Assembly: GCA_028335825.1 (NCBI GenBank)
Contig: JAIOKI010000004.1
Coordinates: 372,001-436,000 of the forward strand
Origin: Nosema muscidifuracis
Lineage: Eukaryota; Microsporidia; Nosematidae
Reading direction: 5' to 3'
Length of the DNA stretch: 64,000 bases
The notes beneath the pieces are model-generated. The model saw nothing but the letters and a program-made list of their open reading frames with translations. It was not told the DNA's origin and searched no databases. Position numbers and translations under genes: made by a program. Below, one piece after another: positions 10,541 to 20,287 of this stretch. Within the stretch, counting starts at the first letter, position 1. Every line of letters begins with the position of its first letter.

Positions 10541-11227
10541 ATGAAGACAATCCAATTATTAGATAAAATATCTACTGCAGATTATGATAATGAAGATAAA
10601 TTTATTGTTTTTGATATTGATGATACTCTTTATAAAGAGAACCATGATCTAGTTACGCACAGAAGAAAAGCAGCATACGATTTGTTTAACAAAGAACTTG
10701 ACATATCTTTTGATAAATTCTTTGAGTTAAGTGGGGTGTACACAAAAAAATATGGAACTAATTATAAGGGATTTCTTTCAAATAACAATCTAACTAACGA
10801 TCTTGTAAATAAAATTGATGATATATGTGGTAACTTAAAACCTTATTTTACAGATACTTCTAAATCAGTTAAAATGTTAGAGAAGATTCCTATAAGAATA
10901 TTTTGCTTCTCTAATTGTAATAAGAAACAATCTGAATATATGCTTACTACACTAGGTCTTGATAAATATGTTGATACACTCTTTGTACCTTCATATAAAG
11001 CTAATTCAGAAATTATTTGTAAACCAATGCCAGAATCTTTTGATATTGTCAATAAGATAATTAACAAGAAAGGTAACAAGAAGATTCTATTTTTTGATGA
11101 TAATATCAAAAATGTGAATGGAGCTAATAAAGCAGGATGGATTGGAATTCATGTGGATGATGCAGATAAAATAAGTGAGATTGTTAATAAAGAAATGAAA
11201 GAACATTTTAACATTGAATTAAAATAA
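10541..11227 (+). CDS. HAD-family pyrimidine 5'-nucleotidase (Sdt1/Phm8-like)
   Basis: A haloacid-dehalogenase-fold phosphatase of 228 residues. Motif I is FDIDDT (24-29) with the nucleophile D25 and acid D27. Motif II is 'IRIFCFSNCNKKQ', and motif IV is 'ILFFDDNIKN'. The cap lies between motifs I and II, as in the fungal Sdt1/Phm8 group, which dephosphorylates pyrimidine and other nucleoside monophosphates or lysophosphatidic acid. Motifs look intact, so an active enzyme is expected. The start is supported by CCCC at 10535-10538. The exact substrate cannot be read from the sequence. Confidence 0.85.
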   Translation: MKTIQLLDKISTADYDNEDKFIVFDIDDTLYKENHDLVTHRRKAAYDLFNKELDISFDKFFELSGVYTKKYGTNYKGFLSNNNLTNDLVNKIDDICGNLKPYFTDTSKSVKMLEKIPIRIFCFSNCNKKQSEYMLTTLGLDKYVDTLFVPSYKANSEIICKPMPESFDIVNKIINKKGNKKILFFDDNIKNVNGANKAGWIGIHVDDADKISEIVNKEMKEHFNIELK

Positions 11228-11969
11228 AACGGAATATTTTATTAAAAAATATATTTATAATTCAAAATATTCAATTTTTAAAGAATCATCTACAGCTTGG
11301 ATTAATTGTTTTAGTAAAATAAATTAATATTTTAAATTCTGGTATATAATAAATATAAATTTGGAGTTTATTATTTCATTGCCTTGTTAATTGTATGAGT
11401 CTAAATTTCTTTATCTGCTTATTATTTTTAATTCTTCAGAGATCTTTATCTTATTTTTTTGTAATTTACTAACTTATTTATATTTATTAAGATTGAATCT
11501 GTACTTTCAAAATATATTTAATTCTTAAAGTATTGTTATTTAAGAGTACTGTTTTTTTCAATATATCAACACGTATATTTCCGTCATTTAAAAATGTAAT
11601 ACTTCAATGATTAAAATTTGATATTCTAACTGTATATAATAGTTTGGGATTTTAATTTAAGAAATGTATTATCCTATGATAAGTCTTTTGAGGGTTAGGG
11701 GGTTTTATTTATAGATAATATTTTAATTTAGTAAATATTTCTTATTTTATATATTTAATTAAAGTTTATATTCAAAGACTAAATTATTTAATTTAATAAA
11801 TACTTCTTATTTTACTTTATTTAATTGAAGCTTAGATTCACAGAATAATTTATGATAATATTTTAATTTAAAAAATACTTCTTATTATACTTATTTAATA
11901 AAAATTTATATTTAAAGACTAAATTATTTAATTTAATAAATACTTCTTATTTAATTTAAATATTTTTAT
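11228..11969. repeat. Spacer with 3 copies of an approximately 85-bp repeat
   Basis: 11720-11960 repeats 'taatttaataaatacttctta' together with 'aaagtttatattcaaagacta' in three copies. 11228-11700 is unstructured. A small G-rich patch 'gagggttaggggg' near 11690-11703 stands out but has no gene near it. Confidence 0.65.
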
Positions 11970-13133
11970 TTATTTTTTTAATACTTCAATTCCTGGTAAA
12001 TTATTACCACCTAACAATTTTAAAAAAGATCCTCCTCCAGTCGATACATGATAAAATTTATCTGTTGACGAAAATTTACGAACACTTGCTGCTGTTTCTC
12101 CACCACCTACTACAACTTTATTTTTATGTTGACTTAATACTTCAACTAACTTTTTAGTACCAGAACTACAATTTTCATTCTCAAATATTCCTGGAGGTCC
12201 ATTCCAAAATATTAATTTTGAATCGTTAATTTGTTCTTGAATATTTTCCAATGTTTTTGGACCAATATCAACTACACATCCATCTTTTGGTATATCAGAA
12301 GAATAGTATAATTTGTTAGAATGTTGTATCTTATAATCATGAGATACATAAATCTTTACATTAAATTTTTCTGATAGATCGTAGATCTTTTTTATAGAAC
12401 TTGATGCTCCTTCTTCTACTTTAGATTCACCTGTTTCTATACGGAAATGATATTTAAGAAATGAACAAGCAAGAGCTCCAACGACAAATATTGATTTACA
12501 TTTTGGTACAAGTGTTTCTAAAATGCTTATTTTATCTTGTATCTTACTTCCTCCTAATATTAATAAATCGACACCTGTTTTTAATATTTCAAGACCAATT
12601 TCGAGTTCTTTGATCACTAAATTTCCTGCGTAAGATGGAAGTCCAGTTTTAGTAACAGAAAAGTCGTTTCTATGTAAAACCCCAAATGAATCTATAACAA
12701 CTATATCAACATATTTATTAAAAAATGTACTTAATATATTATTGTCTTTTTCTTTAGATTGTTCTTCAGGATAAAACCTTAAATTCTCTACAAATACAAA
12801 TTTTTCTTCTTTATAATTTTCTATCTTACAGAAAGATAAATTTTCTTTTAAAGATTCTTCTACTATTTTCTTAAGTATATCATATACTGGTCTACAACTA
12901 TATTCAGGTTCATATTTACCTTTAGGCCTACCTAAATGACTTCCTATAATTATACATGTAGGATTCTGATCATAAACATCCTTTATTGTAGAAAATGACG
13001 ATTTAATTTTATACAAATCAGTTACTTTATTACCATTTATAGGTACATTATAATCCATACGTATAAAAACTCTTTTATTTTTTAGATCAACATTTTTTAA
13101 GGATTTTATATCTTGTAAGTTTGTATTAACCAT
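11970..13133 (-). CDS. PGK1: Phosphoglycerate kinase
   Basis: The glycolytic enzyme converting 1,3-bisphosphoglycerate and ADP to 3-phosphoglycerate and ATP, important in a parasite without oxidative phosphorylation. All signature blocks are present in the 387-residue product: RMDYNVP (25-31), GSHLGRP, 'FVENLRFYPEE', 'DSFGVLHR', 'LILGGSKIQDKI', 'FWNGPPGIFE', 'VVGGGETAASV' and 'VSTGGGSFLKLLGG'. The first ATG (MVNTNLQD) is used as the start. An upstream extension would need a non-ATG codon and adds only hydrophobic residues. No C-run signal is seen before this ATG. The gene follows the exopolyphosphatase gene on the same strand with a 69-base gap. Confidence 0.96.
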   Translation of the reverse strand: MVNTNLQDIKSLKNVDLKNKRVFIRMDYNVPINGNKVTDLYKIKSSFSTIKDVYDQNPTCIIIGSHLGRPKGKYEPEYSCRPVYDILKKIVEESLKENLSFCKIENYKEEKFVFVENLRFYPEEQSKEKDNNILSTFFNKYVDIVVIDSFGVLHRNDFSVTKTGLPSYAGNLVIKELEIGLEILKTGVDLLILGGSKIQDKISILETLVPKCKSIFVVGALACSFLKYHFRIETGESKVEEGASSSIKKIYDLSEKFNVKIYVSHDYKIQHSNKLYYSSDIPKDGCVVDIGPKTLENIQEQINDSKLIFWNGPPGIFENENCSSGTKKLVEVLSQHKNKVVVGGGETAASVRKFSSTDKFYHVSTGGGSFLKLLGGNNLPGIEVLKK

Positions 13134-13202
13134 ATAAAATATTAAAAATCTATATTTAAATAAAAAAAGGAACAAAAAAACCAATTATTGAAAAAATCAC
13201 TT

Positions 13203-14381
13203 TTATTTATTAGCATGTCGATTTACTATTTCAAGAATTTTTGGTATAAAAATTTTTCTTGTCATTTTAACTTCAATCTTGTAATAAGTCAACCCTTTAT
13301 ATTCCATTTTCTTAATTCCATCAATATTAAGTAAATCTTTAATAAAGGGGAAATCAATAATTATCAGTGTACGTATATTTTTAATTTTTGTTGATACAAA
13401 ATAAAAATCGAGACCCATATCTTCTTTAAAAGATTGAAGTTGTAAGTACAAAGCCATTCCTGATTTGTTAGGATCGAGACCACTTATTTTAGATGATTCT
13501 CTGTCTATCCATTTATCGAATTTATATTTTATAACTGACATACCAAACGAATAATCATCAGAATTGTACTGTTTAAAATCTTTTTGAAGAATCAGACGTG
13601 TATCGTAAATATAATCATTACGTCTAGCTTTTTTTATATCTTTATATTCTTTTTTAAGTTCCTTCTTCTTCAAACAAGATATTTTTTTTAATTTTTTGTA
13701 TTGGAAGAAGTCGAAAGCACTAGTTCGTTTTTTAAGAAATTTTGTGTCAATTAAAATTGGGATAAGAAGAAGATTAGCTAGTTGTGCACACAACATAGAA
13801 ACATTTCTATCTTTTTTTAATTTAGTTTTTATATTAAAACAATGAATTTTCTTAGATAAATCTCTACCAAGATATTTTGATACTAAAGTTGTAGCTGATC
13901 CTACGTCTATATCGATATAAATACGTTTCGCGTTTGATATAGAAGTTGATAAGAAATGATGATCTATTATCATTTCTATTTCACAGTCAGATAATTCATT
14001 CATAGGTTGATTATGATCAGTAAGAACTAATTTAATTTCTTTATCTTGTAAAGGATAAACTTCATTATTCATTAAAAAATAAGTACCAATTTTCCTAGCA
14101 TTGTCTGAAAATCTTCCCATAGGTCTTTCTAAAAATATAAGATTCTCAATATCAATTTTAAATTTATCACAGACGTATACTAACTCACCTTTAGTAAGAA
14201 AGACTTCTTTTCTCATAGGAACTACGTGTATAATATTTTCAGCATATGATACCACTAAAGAACTTATAAATGAATCAAGATCACATCCTTCATTTCCCAT
14301 ACAAATTGTTATCTGAGCATGTGTAATTTTTTGTTTATTTCTTAGAAAAAAAGATTCAAGTTTTTCTTTAAGAAGTGTCAT
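13203..14381 (-). CDS. PPX1: Exopolyphosphatase (DHH family, Ppx1-like)
   Basis: A DHH phosphoesterase that hydrolyses inorganic polyphosphate. Motif I is MGNEGCDLDS (28-37). Later come TDHNQP (120-125) and the signature IIDHH (137-141), then the DHHA2-like C-terminal part ending in 'RKIFIPKILEIVNRH'. Metal-binding aspartates D34, D36, D121 and D139 and histidines H140 and H141 are visible. The length (392) matches yeast Ppx1 (397). A CCC starts right upstream of the ATG. It shares the strand with PGK but there is no sign of a joint transcript. A prune-type phosphodiesterase is the alternative. Confidence 0.87.
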   Translation of the reverse strand: MTLLKEKLESFFLRNKQKITHAQITICMGNEGCDLDSFISSLVVSYAENIIHVVPMRKEVFLTKGELVYVCDKFKIDIENLIFLERPMGRFSDNARKIGTYFLMNNEVYPLQDKEIKLVLTDHNQPMNELSDCEIEMIIDHHFLSTSISNAKRIYIDIDVGSATTLVSKYLGRDLSKKIHCFNIKTKLKKDRNVSMLCAQLANLLLIPILIDTKFLKKRTSAFDFFQYKKLKKISCLKKKELKKEYKDIKKARRNDYIYDTRLILQKDFKQYNSDDYSFGMSVIKYKFDKWIDRESSKISGLDPNKSGMALYLQLQSFKEDMGLDFYFVSTKIKNIRTLIIIDFPFIKDLLNIDGIKKMEYKGLTYYKIEVKMTRKIFIPKILEIVNRHANK

Positions 14382-15244
14382 AGGGTAAATGTCAACAATT
14401 TTATATATTAATTTATAAATCAGATATGATACAAAATCATAATAAAATTTATATTGTATTTTTATTAATATTCAATAAAATCATAGTAATAATATTCAAT
14501 AAAACCTTTTTAATAATATTTAATAATATTTTTATACATTAATATCCAATAAAATCTTTATACATTAATATTCATTAAAATCATTGTAATAACATATAAA
14601 CTTTATAGAATCTTCATTTCAAATATTTAATTTTATCATATTTTCTGTGTACAACATAAAAAATGAGAGTCCCCAAACATTAACTTGATTAACAATTTAA
14701 AAAATATGGTTTATTTTGGAATCGAAGAAAAGAGTTTATTCAAAATATGTGGAGAGTATTTTGCTTAATGATATAAAATATAGAATTAGATAAAAAATCA
14801 AAGATATCTCTTAGAGAGACAAAATCAAAATTAAGTTGTTAAAGTTTAAATTTAAATGATATTATAATGTAACTAGCTAAAGCTTTTCTATTCTGAGACA
14901 ATTGTTGTAATTTTATTAGGAGAAATATTAAACTTTTTATATAATTGGAATAGATTTTTTGTTCTGAGACAATTGATATAATTTTATTAAGAGAAATATT
15001 AAGCTTTTTATAAAATAAATGATATTTTTAGAGAATTATTAATCCAACCTATCTTCTTATACATAAACTAAAAAATAGATCAGTAACTCTTATTTTTAAT
15101 TTAAAAATTATAAAAATTTATGGCACAAATAAATATATCAGATATCTTAATTTGTAAGATAAGCAATTCTTCTGGTTTTATTGGTCTTTTACAAAAAATA
15201 GGAGAAGATTTTTAAAAGTATCTTAAAAAAATATAAACATTTAT
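14382..15244. other. Spacer with repeats and two palindrome copies
   Basis: 14440-14600 repeats 'aatattcaataaaatc' variants. 14883-14942 and 14954-15013 are direct copies (period about 71) of the dispersed palindrome unit, with cores 'attctgagacaatt' and 'gttctgagacaatt'. No gene was found. Confidence 0.65.
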
Positions 15245-15715
15245 TTACCCAAACAAATCTGAATAATAAGGTGGATCTTCTAAATAATCCCCTTCATCTT
15301 CTATATAAGTAGGTTTGAAAGATACATTTTTTAACATCTCTTTCAAGCAGTTGTAAAAAACTGTCGAATCAGAATCTTCAAATGATAAGTAAATAGAAGC
15401 CATGAAGTTGTTATCAACAATGAAGTCTATAGCATTCTCAGTTTCTTGGAAGAATATTTTAGATATAGGAATTGTAAATGAGCTGAAATATTCGGAAATA
15501 TTAACTGGTCTGTAAATAAGTCGATAATTTGTTAAAAATAAAGTACCTTTGTATGACAAATATTTACGAGTGTTTGCTGGTATTCCATTTCCAGTTTGGA
15601 ATACAAATTTTGTGCTTGGGTTGTAATAAGCTATATCTTCATCGTCTTCTACAGGTAATGGAATGTTGTGTTTGGTAAATGCTGTGTTGTTAAGTTGTTC
15701 GAGATTTTCTTTCAT
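15245..15715 (-). CDS. GRAM-domain protein like WW-domain-binding protein 2
   Basis: A 156-residue protein resembling WBP2/WBP2NL. Residues about 30-130 follow the GRAM/PH-like pattern: 'GTLFLTNYRLIYRPVN' (58-72) is the typical strand-turn-strand of the GRAM core. A PPYY sequence (148-151) sits near the C-terminus and is a class I WW-binding (PPxY) motif, as in WBP2. This suggests an adaptor that links membrane lipids to a WW protein such as a NEDD4/Rsp5-type ubiquitin ligase. No signal peptide or membrane span is present. No CCC signal is seen before the ATG. Confidence 0.75.
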   Translation of the reverse strand: MKENLEQLNNTAFTKHNIPLPVEDDEDIAYYNPSTKFVFQTGNGIPANTRKYLSYKGTLFLTNYRLIYRPVNISEYFSSFTIPISKIFFQETENAIDFIVDNNFMASIYLSFEDSDSTVFYNCLKEMLKNVSFKPTYIEDEGDYLEDPPYYSDLFG

Positions 15716-16218
15716 TAATTGTTTAAGGATAAAATAAAATAAAAAGTTAAATATATTCTCGATTGGGGAATAATATGAGTCAAATTAAGGAGGAGTTATT
15801 TGAGTTGATCTGGATTTAAGATAATAGAATAATAATTTCAATATAAAATTAGAAGAGCTGATATTGAATTTTATTATTAATTATTAAATTATAAAAGTGA
15901 ATATTAAATTAGAATAATGGTATTGAGATTAAAAAAGCGAATATTGAACTTAAAAACAAAATATAAATTAAAAAAGCGAACATTGAACTTAAAAAACAAA
16001 ATATAAATTAAAAAGCGAATATTGAACTTAAAAAACAAAATATAAATTAAAAAAAGCGAACATTGAACTTAAAAAACAAAATATGAAATTAAAAAAAGCG
16101 AATATTGAACTTAAAAAATAAAATATAAATTAAAAAATCGAACATTGAACTTAAAAAACAAAATATAAATTAATACAATTATAATTTAAAAAAATTATTA
16201 GAAGAATAAAATATAAAT
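15716..16218. repeat. Tandem repeat, 39-42 bp unit, 6 copies
   Basis: From 15931 to 16172 the unit 'aaaaagcgaayattgaactt' plus 'aaaaaacaaaatataaatt' occurs six times, starting near 15937, 15976, 16015, 16056, 16098 and 16139. Copies alternate loosely between 'gcgaatattg' and 'gcgaacattg'. It lies between the WBP2-like gene and the Mrt4 gene. Confidence 0.85.
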
Positions 16219-16779
16219 TTAATTTAATTTATTGATGTCTTTTGTTTCATAAATCTTAATAATTTTTATAGGCTCTTCTTTTAACTTATGCCCCAAACAT
16301 TTTAAAATACCACAAGTCTTCTCATCTACAACATCATTAACATTACAAACTAAATAATCATCCTCTAAAAATACAATATTTTTCTCAGTAATAGTTGGTA
16401 AAAACTCACCCAATACTTTATTCTTAATTTGTCCTTTATTGACAATAACCTCCTTATTGGTAACATCTCCTGGTTGAAGATAAGTTTCATATTTGTACAT
16501 CTTAAGATTTTCAATTCCTTTTGAATCAGTAAATACTAAAAAGAAATTATTTTTTAAATCTTTGATGTCATTTAGGCTGTACTTTTTAACTAAAAAATTC
16601 TTCTTTACAAAAATTATTTCTGAATCTTCTAGTTCACTACGCATTTTACGTAATAAAGTTGAGTTTATGTCTGTATTTTCTACTAAGCACATGTATGGAT
16701 GTTTGGATATGTAGTTGGGTAATTTATCGAGAATTGATAATTTCTGGTCTTTTGTTTTTTTTTCGATTTTGGTTTTCAT
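16219..16779 (-). CDS. MRT4: Ribosome assembly factor Mrt4 (P0-like)
   Basis: A nuclear 60S assembly factor related to ribosomal stalk protein P0, which occupies the stalk base on pre-60S particles until it is exchanged for P0. Residues 1-20 are basic, then 'YISKHPYMCLVENTDINSTL' and 'LRKMRSELEDSEIIFVKKN' match the uL10 fold. 'LQPGDVTNKEVIVNKGQI' and the C-terminal 'GHKLKEEPIKIIKIYE' fit Mrt4. The C-terminal acidic stalk-binding tail of P0 is missing, as expected. Length 186 compares with 236 in yeast. The CCC is immediately adjacent to the ATG. Confidence 0.87.
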   Translation of the reverse strand: MKTKIEKKTKDQKLSILDKLPNYISKHPYMCLVENTDINSTLLRKMRSELEDSEIIFVKKNFLVKKYSLNDIKDLKNNFFLVFTDSKGIENLKMYKYETYLQPGDVTNKEVIVNKGQIKNKVLGEFLPTITEKNIVFLEDDYLVCNVNDVVDEKTCGILKCLGHKLKEEPIKIIKIYETKDINKLN

Positions 16780-17258
16780 GGGAATAAAAAATTTTGAATT
16801 AAAAAATAATAATAATTCATAAAAATATAACTGTCATTTTAATCATAAAACGTTATCTTCAAGATTTTTAAAATAAATCTATTATGATAATTATTTAAAA
16901 TAAACCTATTATGATAATTATTTAAAATAAATCTATTATGATAAATATTTAAAAGAAATATATTATGATAATTATTTAAAATAAATCTATTATGATAATT
17001 GAATAACAATCATTTAAAATTTTATTGATAGCTGATTTAAACCAATTAAATTGAAGATATAAGCTGACCTATAAATTTTTTTAACTCTATCAAATCAATA
17101 AATAAATCCTAAATATCTAATTAAAAAAATTTACAAATATCAGTAAAAATCAATTATTCCTCCTTTATCAACACATTACCAGTAGATTTATTCTCCTTAA
17201 ATCTATCCAATAAAATTTAATCAAAAAAACTATTTAAATAATTTTTTCGTAAATTAAA
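16780..17258. repeat. Tandem repeat, exact 27-bp period, 5 copies
   Basis: 16869-17003 repeats 'ctattatgataattattt' plus 'aaaataaat'. The 'tattatgataa' cores fall at 16880, 16907, 16934, 16961 and 16988, an exact 27-bp period. The remaining sequence to 17258 is the leader of the UGP1 gene. Confidence 0.85.
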
Positions 17259-18698
17259 ATGGATGACGCTGACAGTACCGAATATTCAATTCTTATTGAC
17301 AATATTTGTATCGATAATCTTCTAAAAAAGATGCGGGAAACACTTAACAAAATGGAACAAGAAGGTGCTGATTCTAAACAGATGAATCAGTTCTACGAGT
17401 TATACTCAAGATACTTGAAAAATAGAGGCGAAACTATTGTGTGGGAAGATATTAAATCACCAATGGATCGAATAATCCAATACTCAGATATTATTCAACA
17501 AGATGGAGATGCAAGAGATCTTCTTAAAAAACTAGCTGTGCTTAAACTTAATGGTGGGTTGGGAACTACAATGGGATGTGTTGGACCAAAAAGTGCTATA
17601 CCAGTAAAAGGTAATAAAAATTTTATTGATTTAGTAGCTAAACAGTTAAAATTCCTTAGAAGAAAGTATAACGTAGAAGTTCCTCTCGTACTTATGAACT
17701 CATTTAATACAGAAACAATGACTGAATCATTGATATCAAGACATGATAATATACTTACATTTAATCAATCAAAATATCCTCGTATAAGTAGTGATACACT
17801 TTTACCACCAAGAAATTTAGATAATAAAGAAATTTTTTACCCACCTGGTCATGGAGATATTTTAAATTCATTGGCTGATAGCGGAATGTTAGATAAATTA
17901 TTAGCAGATGGTAAAGAATATCTTTTTATTTCTAATATAGACAATTTAGCTGCTACTGTAGATCTCAAATTATTAGAATATTTTGATTCACAGAATCTTG
18001 AATTTATGATGGAAGTAACGTCTAAAACACGTGCTGATATCAAAGGAGGTACACTTATAGAATATGGAGGTGCATTGAGATTATTAGAAATAGCACAAGT
18101 TCCACCTTCTAAAAAATCAGAATTTACTAGTGTAAGGAAGTTTAAGATTTTTAATACGAATTCTGCTTGGATAAATCTCAAATCTTTAAAGAATAAATTA
18201 GAAACAGAAAAATTTAATTTAGATATTATTGAGAATAAGAAGACAGTAAATAATGAGACAGTTTATCAATTAGAAACAGCAATTGGATCAGCTATACGAT
18301 TTTTCGATAGATCTTGTGGTGTAGTAGTTCCAAGATCAAGATTTCTTCCTGTTAAGACCTGTTCAGATTTATTTTTAGTAGAAAGTAATCTTTTTGTAGA
18401 ACGTAACGGTCAACTTATTTTAAATCCTAATAGAGTTCCTATGAATGTTCCTACTATTAAACTAATAGGAGATAATTTTAAAAAGATAGAGAAATATGAA
18501 GAATCTTTTAAGGGAATTCCTGACTTATTAGAGCTTGATAGTTTAACTGTAAGTGGAAATGTTGTGTTTGGTAAAAATGTTGTATTAAAAGGTACTGTTA
18601 TTATATTAGCTGATAAGAATAGTGTTATCAATATACCTGATGGAAGTGTGTTAGATGATAATATTGTCTATGGTAATTTACCTATTATTGAACATTAA
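17259..18698 (+). CDS. UGP1: UTP-glucose-1-phosphate uridylyltransferase
   Basis: It makes UDP-glucose from UTP and glucose-1-phosphate, feeding trehalose and glycan synthesis in spores. The nucleotide-binding loop LNGGLGTTMGC (97-107) is followed by 'GPKSAIPVKG', then 'LMNSFNTETMT', 'PPGHGDI', 'FISNIDNLAATVD' and 'FNTNSAWINLKSLKN', all characteristic of eukaryotic UGPases. The C-terminal left-handed beta-helix region ('SVINIPDGSVLDDNIVYGN') is present. Length 479 is close to yeast Ugp1 (499). No C-run precedes the ATG; the leader is AT-rich. The active-site lysines appear retained. Confidence 0.95.
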   Translation: MDDADSTEYSILIDNICIDNLLKKMRETLNKMEQEGADSKQMNQFYELYSRYLKNRGETIVWEDIKSPMDRIIQYSDIIQQDGDARDLLKKLAVLKLNGGLGTTMGCVGPKSAIPVKGNKNFIDLVAKQLKFLRRKYNVEVPLVLMNSFNTETMTESLISRHDNILTFNQSKYPRISSDTLLPPRNLDNKEIFYPPGHGDILNSLADSGMLDKLLADGKEYLFISNIDNLAATVDLKLLEYFDSQNLEFMMEVTSKTRADIKGGTLIEYGGALRLLEIAQVPPSKKSEFTSVRKFKIFNTNSAWINLKSLKNKLETEKFNLDIIENKKTVNNETVYQLETAIGSAIRFFDRSCGVVVPRSRFLPVKTCSDLFLVESNLFVERNGQLILNPNRVPMNVPTIKLIGDNFKKIEKYEESFKGIPDLLELDSLTVSGNVVFGKNVVLKGTVIILADKNSVINIPDGSVLDDNIVYGNLPIIEH

Positions 18699-18799
18699 AT
18701 CAAATGAAGTTTATTTTTTATATTTAAGTTTGTTTATTAACAAACAAAATTATCCTTACCGTTACTACTAAATATAATATTAAAATTAAAAAAGTTTAA

Positions 18800-19843
18800 T
18801 TAAACCATTAATAGAATAAACAATCCTATTATAGAGACAGTCCATACTTCCTTTTCTCCATTATTAGCAAGTGCTTTACATTCTTCTTCATCATCAGTAC
18901 ACTTATTGGTTAATTCTAGATACAAAGCATCGAGTTCTTCCTTACTTCCTATTTCCACTTTAAGTAATTCTCTTACTATCAATTTATTAACTAAACTGTA
19001 AGGTAAAATTATTTCCTTAATTAATTTATCATCCTTAGTAGTGTAAACTCTTATACCTGTAGGAATAGATTCCCCTTGGATTTCATATTTAGTCAAATAA
19101 CCTGATTTTTTAATATCTTCTTTCTTATCATTCTTCCTATTATCTTCTTTCTTATCATTCTTCTTATTATCTTCCTCCTTATCGTTCTTCTTATCATCAT
19201 TCTCATTATCATTTTTAATATCTTCTTTTAGTACTAAATTAGTATTCTTATTAAGATATTCACAAGCTGGTACTATTTTATATCCCATATTTCTTAAAAT
19301 ATTCCCCAAATGTCTTAATATATTCACACTTTTAATATACCTATCTCTAAATACAAAAGACAATCTTTCAGATGATTCTTTACTTAATGTATGTACTAGA
19401 AAAGGCCATACATCAGATTTCTGATCATCTTCACTATCAAAATTTGGAGTAGTAGCTATATATCCCATACTCTCTGATACAGAATAAGCTTCATCTGATA
19501 TTATACCTACAGATGGTAATCTTAGCAGTACAGGTTTGTATCCTGTTTTCTTAATGAACTCTTCTTCATATTTTTTAATTATCTTTTTGATATCATTTTT
19601 ATTCTTATTAATTTCTTCTGTAATAGATATTCCTACTTCAAATCCACTGTCTATGATATAATCAACTATTCTTTTATTAAATAAATCATGGAATGGATCT
19701 AAATGAAATACAACAGGAATATTTGATATAATAGATTCATCTACTAACCTGTAAATATTTTTACTTGGTCCTTCATCAAATGATATCATGGACATTCGAT
19801 TAATACTTGAAGAGAATATTTTTATCATAAATATAAAAATCAT
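18800..19843 (-). CDS. Polysaccharide-deacetylase-like protein with altered active site
   Basis: A NodB-fold protein of 347 residues similar to microsporidian chitin-deacetylase-like spore proteins. Motif 1 is SFDEGP (21-26) where active enzymes have TFDDGP. The place of the zinc-binding H(S/T)xxH motif is 'GFEVGISIT' (67-75), with no histidines. 'LLRLPSVG' takes the place of RPP(Y/F). This suggests loss of catalysis, as reported for the related E. cuniculi protein. A charged repeat (KKNDKKEDN type, about 208-245) separates the fold from a C-terminal part ending in a hydrophobic stretch 'VSIIGLFILLMV', which suggests a GPI or tail anchor. There is no clear signal peptide: the fold begins almost at residue 15. 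No CCC start signal is seen. Confidence 0.72.
   Translation of the reverse strand: MIFIFMIKIFSSSINRMSMISFDEGPSKNIYRLVDESIISNIPVVFHLDPFHDLFNKRIVDYIIDSGFEVGISITEEINKNKNDIKKIIKKYEEEFIKKTGYKPVLLRLPSVGIISDEAYSVSESMGYIATTPNFDSEDDQKSDVWPFLVHTLSKESSERLSFVFRDRYIKSVNILRHLGNILRNMGYKIVPACEYLNKNTNLVLKEDIKNDNENDDKKNDKEEDNKKNDKKEDNRKNDKKEDIKKSGYLTKYEIQGESIPTGIRVYTTKDDKLIKEIILPYSLVNKLIVRELLKVEIGSKEELDALYLELTNKCTDDEEECKALANNGEKEVWTVSIIGLFILLMV
19120..19215 (-). repeat. Coding tandem repeat in the deacetylase-like gene
   Basis: Repeats of the plus-strand unit 'cttctttcttatcattcttc' encode KKNDKKEDN-type repeats, four to five copies with one- or two-base changes. Being a multiple of three, the unit keeps the frame. 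Confidence 0.8.
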
Positions 19844-20287
19844 GAAATTAGAAGGATTTCTCTTTTTATGTATTTATAAAAATAAAGTTTTTTAAAATTA
19901 ATTTAAAAATGTCTAATAAGATTTTTTAATTAAAATAAGAGTTATTTAATTAAAATTAATAGCTAGTAAATTTTCATAAATAAGCATAATAAATAAGTAT
20001 AAATTAATGATAATAAAATAATTAGATAATAAATAAGAAAGTGATAATAAAATAATTAATAAGATTGTGATAATAATTTTTAAAGAATAATTTAAGTATC
20101 ATAAATGATAATAAAATAATTAATAAGATTGTGATAATAATCAAATAAGCATAAATAATTAAATAATCAAATATAAATAATTTAATAATCAAATATAAAT
20201 AATTTAATAATAAATCAAGAATAAATATAAATAAAGTAAATAAATCAAATATAAATAAGTTTATTCTTTAAAGAATTAATACATTTT
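19844..20287. repeat. Spacer with 'gataataaaataatta' repeats
   Basis: 19990-20260 is made of imperfect units of 'gtgataataaaataattaa' then 'atcaaatataaataattta'. No gene is seen. Confidence 0.7.

Noticed and set aside
11690-11703. G-rich patch resembling a telomere-like or quadruplex sequence
   Set aside because: Only one short patch, no repeat of the unit; cannot support a telomere or a quadruplex.
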